Shown here piece after piece: positions 24,870 through 33,705 of a stretch of 64,000 bases of DNA. Source of the stretch: Chitinophaga costaii. Lineage in GTDB: Bacteria > Bacteroidota > Bacteroidia > Chitinophagales > Chitinophagaceae. The position numbers were made by a program, and so were the translations under genes. The DNA lies in assembly GCF_900094705.1 (NCBI RefSeq), contig NZ_FMAR01000018.1:1-64000 (forward strand), written 5' to 3'. The notes below the pieces were generated by a model, which worked only from the letters and a program-made list of their open reading frames with translations, did no database searches and was not told the origin of the DNA. Position 1 is the first letter of the stretch. Every line of letters starts with the position of its first letter.

Positions 24870-27359
24870 ATGAAACAACGTTTTGCAAAGTTGCTGGGCG
24901 GGTTGCTCTGCATGGGATTAGGAAGCATGGGTACTAAGGCACAGGATATGGCCCGAAACAGGGATACTCCATATTATCACACCACATCGCAAAAGGTAAA
25001 TGACCTTATTGATACCCGGCTGGATGTCCGGTTCGACCTGGCCAAATCTTACGTGTACGGAAAAGAATGGATAACCCTGAAGCCACATTATTATCCCACG
25101 GATACGCTGCAACTCGATGCCAAGGGGATGAACATTAAGACTATCGGCATGATGCAGCATGGCAAGATCAAGCCGCTTACTTTCCGGTACAACGATAGTC
25201 TGACCCTTGTCATAAAACTGGATAGGACTTACCGCAATGATGAAAAGTATACCCTGTTTATCGACTACACCGCTATGCCGGATAAGCTGCATGATAAGCC
25301 TGGATTTAAACTGGATGGTAAAGGCCTGTATTTTGTAAACCCCCGTGGAGAAGACACCAGTAAACCTACGCAAATATGGACCCAGGGAGAAGCAGAGAGC
25401 TCCTCCTGCTGGTTTCCCACCATCGATAAGCCCAATCAGAAAACCACCGAAGAAATTAGCATTACCGTGCCTTCAAAATATGTCACGTTGTCGAATGGTT
25501 TGCTGATCACCCAAAAAAATAATACAGACGGCACCCGAACAGACACCTGGCGACAACTGCTGCCGCATGCGCCCTACCTTTTCATGCTTGCGGTGGGCGA
25601 TTTCAAAATATTTAAGGACAAGTGGCGCAACAAGGCCGTTGATTATTACCTGGAGCCGGCTTATGCGCCCTACGCGAAACAATTGTTTGGGCAAACGCCT
25701 GAAATGATGGAGTTTTTTTCCCAAGCGCTGGGTGTAGACTTTCCATGGGATAAATACGCCCAGGTAGTTGTGCGCGATTTTCCCCTGGGAGCCATGGAGA
25801 ATACCTCTGCCACCCTGCATGGAGACTATGTGCAGAAAACGCCGTGGGACCTGATAGACGATCCGAATGGAGCAGGTGGTACCACCATTGCGCATGAACT
25901 GTTTCACCAGTGGTTTGGCGACCTGGTGACCTGCGAAAGCTGGAGTAATGAAACGTTGAATGAATCGTTTGCCGTGTTTGGTGAAAAATATTGGAATGAA
26001 AAGAAATACGGAAAAGACGATGGCGATGCCAAACGGTATGATGAAATGCAGGCCTATCTGAGAAATGCAACTGCCGCATCGCAGCCGCTGGTACCCTTTG
26101 TGTTTACTGACAACGAGGGCATAAATGGGGCCAATATATATGACAAAGGCGGCATTGTGCTCAACATGCTGAGAAACTACCTGGGCGATGAAGCGTTTTT
26201 TAAGGGGCTGGGATTATACCTTAAAACCCACGCCTATAAAAATGCGGAGGTACAAGACCTGCGCCTGGCCATGGAAGAAGTGAGTGGGAGAGACTTAAAT
26301 TGGTTTTTTAATCAATGGTATTACGGGGCAGGGCATCCCGTACTGGATGTTACTAGCCAGTGGAATGAGGCGCTGCACCAGGAAACCGTTATCATTAACC
26401 AGCAACAGGCAGGACCGGCCTTTCAGTGGCCCCTGGCCGTTGATTTTTATGTGAAAGACAAAGTAGTGAGGGCGCAGGTATGGATGAAGCAACACCAGGA
26501 TACGCTTGTCATCCCATTGGCCACGAAACCCGACCTGGTGAATGTAGACGCCGATAAAGTGTTGCTATGTAAGCTCACAGACCATAAAACCCTGGAGGAA
26601 CTATATTTCCAATATCAACATGCGCCATTCTACCTCGACCGGCTGGAAGCCATTCAGGCGGCCACCGGGCAGCAAGGGCAGCCGGCAGGAATAGCCATAC
26701 TCACGGCAGCATTAAAGGATAAGTATTACGGGCTTCGCATAAGAGCAATCAATGCGATTAAAACAGATACATTAGACAGGGCCGCCACCATACTGCCATT
26801 GCTGGCGGGGATGGCCAGCAACGATACTAATTACCTGGTACGTGCCGCCGCCATTACTGTGCTGGGCAAAACAGGTAGAAAAGATTACACGGCACTGTAC
26901 CAGTCGTCCATCGCCAGTCCATCCTACACCGTAAAGGGTGCGGCGCTCCTTGCGCTCAACAGCGTAGACCCGGCGGCGGCGTTTACCCTGGCCAAACACC
27001 TGGAAACAGATGGTAAAGGAAAACTGGGACAGGCCATTGTATACACCTATGCCGCAAATGGTTCGGATGAGCAATGGCCCTTCATCATGAACGCTTTCAA
27101 CAAAGGGTCTGTGCAGGTGAAGTTTGATCTTTTGCGGGGAGGCATGTCTCAGCTGATGGTGCGGCTTAAGAACAAACAATATACTGCTGAGGGCATACAC
27201 GCCATGGAGCGGTTGGGTATAGGGTATAAGCGATATGGTATAGCCACCAAACTAATCGTTTCCCTGGAGCAGGTCGGCAGCGGGCTGCGCAGTCAGGGCG
27301 ATACAACCACCGCGGGTATCGCCGATGAAGCGATCCGGCACATTAATGAAGCGAAGTAG
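24870..27359 (+). CDS. Exported M1-family zinc aminopeptidase
   Basis: An 829-aa enzyme with signal peptide (MKQRFAKLLGGLLCMGLGSM…KAQ). The gluzincin core is complete: exopeptidase motif GAMEN (about 306-310), HELFH at 342-346, and the third zinc ligand Glu365 in 'NETLNESFAVFGEKYW'. The N-terminal beta-saddle precedes it, and the last 250 residues form HEAT-like helical repeats (ALKDKYYGLRIRAINAI, YLVRAAAITVLGKTG). M1 enzymes remove N-terminal residues from peptides; with a signal peptide it should work in the periplasm or outside, in protein nutrition. A terminator follows immediately. Confidence 0.93.
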   Translation: MKQRFAKLLGGLLCMGLGSMGTKAQDMARNRDTPYYHTTSQKVNDLIDTRLDVRFDLAKSYVYGKEWITLKPHYYPTDTLQLDAKGMNIKTIGMMQHGKIKPLTFRYNDSLTLVIKLDRTYRNDEKYTLFIDYTAMPDKLHDKPGFKLDGKGLYFVNPRGEDTSKPTQIWTQGEAESSSCWFPTIDKPNQKTTEEISITVPSKYVTLSNGLLITQKNNTDGTRTDTWRQLLPHAPYLFMLAVGDFKIFKDKWRNKAVDYYLEPAYAPYAKQLFGQTPEMMEFFSQALGVDFPWDKYAQVVVRDFPLGAMENTSATLHGDYVQKTPWDLIDDPNGAGGTTIAHELFHQWFGDLVTCESWSNETLNESFAVFGEKYWNEKKYGKDDGDAKRYDEMQAYLRNATAASQPLVPFVFTDNEGINGANIYDKGGIVLNMLRNYLGDEAFFKGLGLYLKTHAYKNAEVQDLRLAMEEVSGRDLNWFFNQWYYGAGHPVLDVTSQWNEALHQETVIINQQQAGPAFQWPLAVDFYVKDKVVRAQVWMKQHQDTLVIPLATKPDLVNVDADKVLLCKLTDHKTLEELYFQYQHAPFYLDRLEAIQAATGQQGQPAGIAILTAALKDKYYGLRIRAINAIKTDTLDRAATILPLLAGMASNDTNYLVRAAAITVLGKTGRKDYTALYQSSIASPSYTVKGAALLALNSVDPAAAFTLAKHLETDGKGKLGQAIVYTYAANGSDEQWPFIMNAFNKGSVQVKFDLLRGGMSQLMVRLKNKQYTAEGIHAMERLGIGYKRYGIATKLIVSLEQVGSGLRSQGDTTTAGIADEAIRHINEAK

Positions 27360-27387
27360 GCGCCCAACAAAAGGATGAAAATAATGG

Positions 27388-27422
27388 ATAACCCCGTCTG
27401 TAAGGATGGGGTTATGTTTTTT
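27388..27422 (+). terminator. Terminator after the M1 aminopeptidase
   Basis: Arms ATAACCCC (27388-27395) and GGGGTTAT (27408-27415) followed by a run of six T from 27417. Confidence 0.85.
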
Positions 27423-27498
27423 AAAAAAGCAATTGTTGCGCATGGCTTCGGTCACAACGGCGCTAGCTGAAACTGCAACTTCGCTTCAGTTATTCTAT

Positions 27499-27528
27499 TT
27501 GTCTGGTAAATAATATATTTTATCTTCG
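27499..27528 (+). promoter_or_regulatory. Promoter of the metal-efflux operon
   Basis: TTG (27499-27501) and TATCTTCG (27521-27528, one mismatch to TAnnTTTG) with a 19-bp spacer. The GTG start of the next gene is only 5 bases after the -7 box, so the transcript may be leaderless. Confidence 0.45.
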
Positions 27529-27533
27529 CGACA

Positions 27534-27851
27534 GTGAAAATATTAGGTGTCATATTATCCTTTCTTGTTTTAATACTGAGCATAGTTCCTTGCTCGGATG
27601 AAATGATGATGCACACTGGCCAGGCGGCGCAGGTGCAGGTTTCCCAGGAAATGCCCCTGCATCATTTACCTTTTCAGGACGATTGTTCTCCCTTTTGTCA
27701 CTGCGCCTGCTGCGCTACCTTCGTTATCATAGCCCCTGTGACAGATCATGGCATGCGCGCCGCGCAGCCGGGTAAAGTATTTAATTCCACCTATCTATCA
27801 TTGATTGTAGCCATTCCGCGTACTGTTTGGCAACCTCCTCAGCTTTCTTAA
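27534..27851 (+). CDS. Small Cys/His/Met-rich exported protein (DUF6660-like)
   Basis: The 105-aa product starts at GTG 27534, the only start that keeps the signal peptide (MKILGVILSFLVLILSIVPC). The mature part has a metal-ligand-rich stretch: 'CSDEMMMHTGQAAQ', 'MPLHHLPFQDDCSPFCHCAC' with five Cys and several His. Small proteins with this pattern (DUF6660) precede CusA/CzcA-type pumps in many Bacteroidota. It probably binds or senses metal ions in the periplasm, but no function is proven. It leads the pump / adaptor / ATPase series. Confidence 0.75.
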   Translation: MKILGVILSFLVLILSIVPCSDEMMMHTGQAAQVQVSQEMPLHHLPFQDDCSPFCHCACCATFVIIAPVTDHGMRAAQPGKVFNSTYLSLIVAIPRTVWQPPQLS

Positions 27852-28082
27852 ATACTTTCTTTTTAGTGCTGTATTTCCATTGCCTGGCAGGGTATTCCCT
27901 GTTAGCTATCATGCATGTCTAACCAGTATTACCCAAATCCGGTAAGGGCTATCGTGCCACCTGTGTGGTGTTATATATGGCCTTGTTATCATGTACAGGG
28001 ATGTTTTGCCTGGCAACGTTTTGCAGGATCATGATCCGGTACAGCCTCATTATTCATCAAAATAAAAAAGTCCATTTCAGAC

Positions 28083-31000
28083 ATGCTCAATAAAATCATT
28101 AACTTTTCCATACGGAATAAGCTGGTGGTAGGCATCTTTACCCTTGGCCTGTTGGTCTGGGGCATCCTGTCTTTAAGAAGCCTTCCCATAGACGCTGTGC
28201 CGGACATCACCAATAACCAGGTACAGATCATCACTTCCAGCCCGGCGCTGGCTACCCAGGAAATAGAGCAGCTTATTTCATTTCCCATAGAACAAACCAT
28301 GTCTACCATACCCGATATACAGGAGGTGAGATCTATTTCCCGCTTTGGCTTATCGGTGGTGACCATCGTATTTCATGATGATGCGGATATCTACTGGGCG
28401 CGTCAGCAGGTGGCGGAAAAACTGCCTGCTGCGCAGCATAATATTCCCGAAGGCCTGGGAAACCCCGAAATGGCGCCCATCTCCACCGGTCTTGGGGAGA
28501 TATACCAGTACGTAGTGCATGCCAAACCAGGCTATGAAAAAAAGTACGATGCGACTGCCTTACGCACCATTCAAGACTGGATAGTGCGCCGGCAATTACT
28601 GGGTACGCCGGGTGTGGCCGAGGTAAATAGTTTTGGGGGATATTTGAAACAATACGAAATAGCACTCAACATCGACAAAAGCCGTAGTTATAATATTTCC
28701 ACGGCAGATATATTTACGGCCCTGGAAAAAAATAACCAGAACACCGGCGGTTCTTATATCGACAAAAAGCCCAACGTTTATTTCATCCGCAGTGAAGGCC
28801 TGATAAAGAGCCTGGCGGATATTGAAAACATTGTAGTTAAAACCGCCTCCTCCGGTATACCCATCCTGATGCGTGATATCGCCACCGTTCAATTTGGCAG
28901 GGCTACCCGTTATGGCGCATTAACCCGCGATGACCAGGAAGCGGTAGGCGGCATTGTATTGATGCTGAAAGGCAGTAATGCCACGCAAGTAGTGCGTGCC
29001 GTAAAAGACAGGATGGACCAAATTCGTAAAACATTGCCAGAAGGCGTTACCGCAGCGGCTTTCCTGGACAGAAGTGAATTTGTAGGCCGGGCTATTGATA
29101 CGGTTAAAAAGAACCTGATAGAAGGTGCCCTGATTGTCATCTTCGTGTTGGTCTTGTTCCTGGGTAATCTCCGCTCGGGGTTGATCGTAGCCTCCGTTAT
29201 TCCCCTTGCTATGTTGTTTGCCATTTCCATGATGCATCTTTTTGGTGTGTCGGGTAACCTCATGAGCCTGGGAGCCATTGATTTTGGGCTGATCGTGGAT
29301 GGTGCGGTTATCATTGTGGAAGCCACCATGCATCACCTGGCTTACCGGCAAGGCGATACGTTAACACAGCCCCAGATGGATGAGGAAGTAAAGCAGGCCG
29401 CCCAAAAAATGATGAACTCCGCTGCCTTTGGGCAAGTCATTATTTTAATCGTATACCTGCCCATCCTTGCGCTGGTAGGCATTGAAGGCAAAATGTTCCG
29501 GCCTATGGCGGAAACGGTTTCTTTCGCTATCCTTGGCGCGCTGCTCCTTTCGCTCACCTATGTTCCTATGATCAGTAGCCTGTTGTTAAGTAAACGGAGG
29601 GTGCATAAAAAAACATTTGCAGACCGGATGATGGAAGCCATTACCCGTGCTTACACGCCCCTGATCCAAGGTGCGCTGCGCAGAAAACGAATGGTGGTGG
29701 GAATTGCCTTTATGCTTTTGGCATTTTCAGTGTACCTGTTTACCACCCTGGGGGGAGAATTTTTGCCTACGCTGGAGGAAGGCGATTTTGCCGTAGAAAC
29801 CCGTCTGCTCACCGGTAGTTCGCTGGATCAGACTATCGATAAAGTGGAGCAGGCATCCATGCTGTTAAAAAAGCAATTTCCCGAAGTAAAGGAGGTCATT
29901 GGTAAAATTGGTGCATCTGAAATACCTACAGACCCCATGCCCATAGATGCCTGTGACCTCACCATCCTGCTGAAACCTAAAAATCAATGGACCAGCGCCC
30001 ACACCCGCGAGGCGCTGGCGGGCAAAATGCAAGTGGCGCTGGAAGCCTTGCCCGGCGTAAGTTTTGGATTTTCTCAACCCATACAGTTGCGTACCAATGA
30101 ACTTATTTCCGGTGTGCGCCAGGATGTAGGAATTAAAATATTTGGGGAAGACCTGGAGGAGCTGTCCGAACTGGCGCAGCGCATAGGCCGGCTGGTGCCT
30201 ACCGTACAAGGAGTCGCAGATCTTTATATTGAACAGGTAACGGGGCTGCCCCAGATTTCCATTAAACTGGACCGCCAGCGCATTGCACAATATGGTTTAA
30301 ATATTGCCGATATTAATACAACCATCAACACTGCCTTTGCCGGTGGTGTGGCTGGGATTGTATTTGAAGGAGAAAAGCGGTTCGACCTGGTGGTGAGGTT
30401 GGAAAAATCACAACGGCAAAGTATAGACGATGTAAAACGATTGTTTGTAACGGCTTCCAATGGAAACCAATTACCACTAGACCAGGTGGCCGACATCAGT
30501 TATCAGCTTGCCCCCAACCAGATACAGCGGGAAGATGCCAAACGCAGGATCATTGTAGGTTTCAACGTTCGGGGGCGCGACATAGCCTCCGTGGTAAAAG
30601 ACCTTCAGCAAAAAATAGCAGAAAAAGTGCAGCTACCGCCTGGTTATTATATCACTTATGGCGGCCAGTTCAAAAACCTGGAGGAAGCCAACAAACGCCT
30701 GTCTGTGGCGGTGCCGGTATCGCTTGCCCTGATCCTGGTGCTACTGTATTTCGCCTTTGGTACTATTAAGTATGCTTTACTGATTTTTACGGCTATTCCT
30801 ATGGCGGCCATTGGGGGCGTATTTGCGCTGTTGCTCCGCGGGCTTCCTTTTAGTATATCGGCAGGAGTAGGGTTTATTGCGCTGTTTGGCGTGGCTGTAC
30901 TCAATGGCATCGTACTGATCACAGAATTTAACCGGCTTAAAAAGGAAGGGGTGGTGGATATAGATGAAATTATTCTTTCCGGCACCACCACCCGCTTGCG

Positions 31001-32447
31001 CCCGGTGTTGATGACGGCCACGGTAGCTTCGCTGGGTTTTATGCCCATGGCGCTCTCCACTGGCGCTGGCGGCGAGGTGCAAAAACCGCTGGCCACGGTA
31101 GTTATCGGTGGATTGATGACGGCTACTTTGCTCACCCTTATTGTACTGCCGGTGTTATATGCCTTTGTGGAAAAACTACGGCTGCGTGCATTGCCAGTAA
31201 CCCCTGTGGCTACTGCGGTGTGCCTGCTATGCGTATTGGGTGCGGGCAGTGCAAAAGCACAAACCGGCCCGGTAAAAATAGTGAACCTGGAAGCTGCGAT
31301 TCATGCAGCAGTGCAATCTAATCCTACTACAAGTATGGCGGCCCTGAACATGCAATACCAGCAAGCGCTTAAAGGCAGCACCGCAGATTTTGGTAAAACG
31401 AATATCAACCTCACTTATGGACAGTACAACAGTCCCGTAGGATATGATAACAATTTTACGATATCGCAGGCCATCCCCAACCCGGTATACCTGAAACGGT
31501 TAGCACAACTGGCCGATGCCAATATTTATGCAAGCCAGTTGCAGGCAGCTATTTACCGTTCAAAGGTGGCCTATCAGGTAAAGTCTGTTTACTACCTGCT
31601 TTTATTCAGGTATCAACAAGCAAAATCAGACCAGGAAGTGGTGACCCTCTATAGCCGCATTTTAAAAGCGGCGGAGGTGAGGCTTGCTACCGGGGAAACC
31701 AATGGACTAGAAAAATACAATGCCAGCACCCGGTTGCAGGAAGCCATCGCGCAGCAACAGCAGACCATAGAGCTGGCCAATACCCACCTTCAACAACTCC
31801 GGCTGTTTATGGGCGATAACACTATCACCGGTATAGCAGATAGTGTATTGCAGGAAAAGCCCCTGCTGATCGTACCCGATACCACTGCATTTCATAATAA
31901 TGCAGAACTGCAATCCTTACGTAGTGAAGTAATGGTGGCATCCCGCGAGATTAAAGTAGAGAAAAGCAAATTGTTGCCGGACTTTAATGTTGGATATTTT
32001 AACCAGTCGCTGGTAGGAACTTATGATAAAGATGGCAGTGCCCAATATTACGGGGTGGGCAAGCGCTTCCAGGGTTTTGAGGCGGGTATAGGCCTACCTA
32101 TTTTTGCCGGTGCGCAACGCGCCCGCATAAAGGCGGCCCGGCTTAACGAGCAGGTGAAAGCATCGCAGGTAGATGCATTTTATTTTAGCCTGCTACAACG
32201 CGGTACCGAATTGCTGTCCGATTTGAAACGCTTTCAAATACAAATAGATTTTTACCGCCACGCAGCACTGCCGCAAACCGACCTGCTGATCACAAAATCG
32301 CAGCGGGCCTTTGAAGCAGGGGAGATGGATTATTACCAGCTATCCCAATCTATTAACAACGCGGTAGAAGTACGCAGGCAATTTTTAAACCTGTTAAATC
32401 AATACAACCAAACAGCCATCGAACTGGAACTGATTGCTGGCTTATAA
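28083..32447 (+). CDS. CzcA/CusA-type RND metal pump fused to TolC-like channel
   Basis: A 1454-aa natural fusion. Residues 1 to about 1035 form a heavy-metal RND pump: N-terminal helix 'IRNKLVVGIFTLGLLVWGIL', two large periplasmic loops, and helix IV with the HME proton-relay pattern, Asp400, Asp406 and Glu413 in 'IDFGLIVDGAVIIVEA'. This DFGx3DGAx3VE signature is typical of divalent-cation (Co/Zn/Cd) pumps rather than Cu/Ag pumps. From about 1045 a signal-like segment (AVCLLCVLGAGSAKAQ) starts a 400-residue outer-membrane-factor domain ('LEAAIHAAVQSNPTTSMAAL' … 'EAGEMDYYQLSQSINNAVEV'). Fused pumps of this size are known in Bacteroidota. It works with the adaptor encoded next. Confidence 0.93.
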   Translation: MLNKIINFSIRNKLVVGIFTLGLLVWGILSLRSLPIDAVPDITNNQVQIITSSPALATQEIEQLISFPIEQTMSTIPDIQEVRSISRFGLSVVTIVFHDDADIYWARQQVAEKLPAAQHNIPEGLGNPEMAPISTGLGEIYQYVVHAKPGYEKKYDATALRTIQDWIVRRQLLGTPGVAEVNSFGGYLKQYEIALNIDKSRSYNISTADIFTALEKNNQNTGGSYIDKKPNVYFIRSEGLIKSLADIENIVVKTASSGIPILMRDIATVQFGRATRYGALTRDDQEAVGGIVLMLKGSNATQVVRAVKDRMDQIRKTLPEGVTAAAFLDRSEFVGRAIDTVKKNLIEGALIVIFVLVLFLGNLRSGLIVASVIPLAMLFAISMMHLFGVSGNLMSLGAIDFGLIVDGAVIIVEATMHHLAYRQGDTLTQPQMDEEVKQAAQKMMNSAAFGQVIILIVYLPILALVGIEGKMFRPMAETVSFAILGALLLSLTYVPMISSLLLSKRRVHKKTFADRMMEAITRAYTPLIQGALRRKRMVVGIAFMLLAFSVYLFTTLGGEFLPTLEEGDFAVETRLLTGSSLDQTIDKVEQASMLLKKQFPEVKEVIGKIGASEIPTDPMPIDACDLTILLKPKNQWTSAHTREALAGKMQVALEALPGVSFGFSQPIQLRTNELISGVRQDVGIKIFGEDLEELSELAQRIGRLVPTVQGVADLYIEQVTGLPQISIKLDRQRIAQYGLNIADINTTINTAFAGGVAGIVFEGEKRFDLVVRLEKSQRQSIDDVKRLFVTASNGNQLPLDQVADISYQLAPNQIQREDAKRRIIVGFNVRGRDIASVVKDLQQKIAEKVQLPPGYYITYGGQFKNLEEANKRLSVAVPVSLALILVLLYFAFGTIKYALLIFTAIPMAAIGGVFALLLRGLPFSISAGVGFIALFGVAVLNGIVLITEFNRLKKEGVVDIDEIILSGTTTRLRPVLMTATVASLGFMPMALSTGAGGEVQKPLATVVIGGLMTATLLTLIVLPVLYAFVEKLRLRALPVTPVATAVCLLCVLGAGSAKAQTGPVKIVNLEAAIHAAVQSNPTTSMAALNMQYQQALKGSTADFGKTNINLTYGQYNSPVGYDNNFTISQAIPNPVYLKRLAQLADANIYASQLQAAIYRSKVAYQVKSVYYLLLFRYQQAKSDQEVVTLYSRILKAAEVRLATGETNGLEKYNASTRLQEAIAQQQQTIELANTHLQQLRLFMGDNTITGIADSVLQEKPLLIVPDTTAFHNNAELQSLRSEVMVASREIKVEKSKLLPDFNVGYFNQSLVGTYDKDGSAQYYGVGKRFQGFEAGIGLPIFAGAQRARIKAARLNEQVKASQVDAFYFSLLQRGTELLSDLKRFQIQIDFYRHAALPQTDLLITKSQRAFEAGEMDYYQLSQSINNAVEVRRQFLNLLNQYNQTAIELELIAGL

Positions 32448-32464
32448 TCTATAAAAATCACGGT

Positions 32465-33646
32465 ATGTTTAAACCATTATATCTATTCATGCTTTCAGCA
32501 AGTATTTTATTGGCGGCTTGTGGCACCGGTAATAAGCAACCGGAAGAAAGTAAAACCCAGGAGCCAGCCCATGATCCGGACCTGGTTACGCTAAATGCCG
32601 CGCAATACCAGGCGGCAGGAATTGCGCTGGGTAATGTGCAATACACCAACCTCACCGATTATATCAAAGCCTCCGGTGCTATTGAAGTGCCGCCTCAACA
32701 AATTGTGAGCATTACATCGCCCTACGGTGGCCACATTACCAGCATGAGTGTACTGGAGGGTAAGCACATTGGTACTGGCGAAGTGGTGGCGGTGCTGGAG
32801 AATCCCGAATTTGTACAGCTACAGCAGGACTACATGGAAAGCAGCAGCCAGCTTTTATTTCTCCGGCAAGACCTGGAACGCCAGCAAGAGCTGGTGCAGG
32901 AAGAAATTGCCGCCCGAAAATCGCTGCAAAAGGCACAGAGCGATTACAATAGCATGGCCGCACGCGTGGAGGGTTTGAAAGCAAAGTTGCGCATCATTCA
33001 CCTCGATCCCGAACGGGTAAGCCGGGGAAATTTTGTAACGCAGGCCAGCATTTATTCTCCGCAAACGGGTTATATTACCAAGGTATACGCCAATATTGGC
33101 AAGTTTGTAGGTACCAATGAAGTGGTAGCAGACCTGGCCAATACAGACAATATGCTGGTACGTATCCGTGTGTTTGAAAAAGACGTACCCAAGCTGTCCC
33201 TGCATCAAACCGTTCGCTTCCAGGTGGCGGGCGACAGTGTGGAACGCCGTGCGGTGATTACCATTGTGGGCAAAGATATTCATGAAGACAGAACCGTGGA
33301 TGTACAGGCCCAAATAGCAGGAGCTGCGGGCAAATTATTGCCGGGTATGTTTGTAAATGCGATTATTGAACTGGGTGCCAAGGCCACACCCGCGCTCCGG
33401 CAAGATGCGATTGTACAGTCGGGCGGAAAGAACTATATCTTCGTAGCACAGCCTGCGGCAAACGGCGCGCAGGGTACTACCACCACTTATACGTTTCGGC
33501 GCATGGAAGTCACCACTGGCGTTACAGAAAATGGCTTTACCGCGATTGGCCTGCCGGAAAGTGTGGATACCAGTGGTAAGATTGTAACCAAGGGTGCCTA
33601 TGATCTGCTGTCAAAAATGAAAAACGTATCGGAAGAAGATGAATAA
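32465..33646 (+). CDS. RND metal-efflux adaptor lipoprotein (CusB/CzcB type)
   Basis: A 393-aa periplasmic adaptor. The signal ends in a lipobox (MFKPLYLFMLSASILLAAC), so it is lipid-anchored. The barrel-sandwich/lipoyl part starts at 'SGAIEVPPQQIVSITSPYGG'; a helical hairpin follows (EFVQLQQDYMESSSQLLFLR … KSLQKAQSDYNSMAARVEGL), then the returning lipoyl half 'SIYSPQTGYITKVYANIGKF' and a beta-barrel/membrane-proximal end. The gene lies 17 bp after the pump-channel fusion, which it should connect into a continuous tripartite exporter. Confidence 0.93.
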   Translation: MFKPLYLFMLSASILLAACGTGNKQPEESKTQEPAHDPDLVTLNAAQYQAAGIALGNVQYTNLTDYIKASGAIEVPPQQIVSITSPYGGHITSMSVLEGKHIGTGEVVAVLENPEFVQLQQDYMESSSQLLFLRQDLERQQELVQEEIAARKSLQKAQSDYNSMAARVEGLKAKLRIIHLDPERVSRGNFVTQASIYSPQTGYITKVYANIGKFVGTNEVVADLANTDNMLVRIRVFEKDVPKLSLHQTVRFQVAGDSVERRAVITIVGKDIHEDRTVDVQAQIAGAAGKLLPGMFVNAIIELGAKATPALRQDAIVQSGGKNYIFVAQPAANGAQGTTTTYTFRRMEVTTGVTENGFTAIGLPESVDTSGKIVTKGAYDLLSKMKNVSEEDE

Positions 33647-33705
33647 AGGATTGGGGCCTGCCTGTTATGGTCCCCCCTGTTTTTTTACCAATAACAACAT
33701 CTGCT

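Noticed and set aside
31190..31260. Possible gene boundary or assembly join between the RND pump and the TolC domain
   Set aside because: The frame is continuous and RND-TolC fusions of this length are known in Bacteroidota; the internal signal-like segment is expected.
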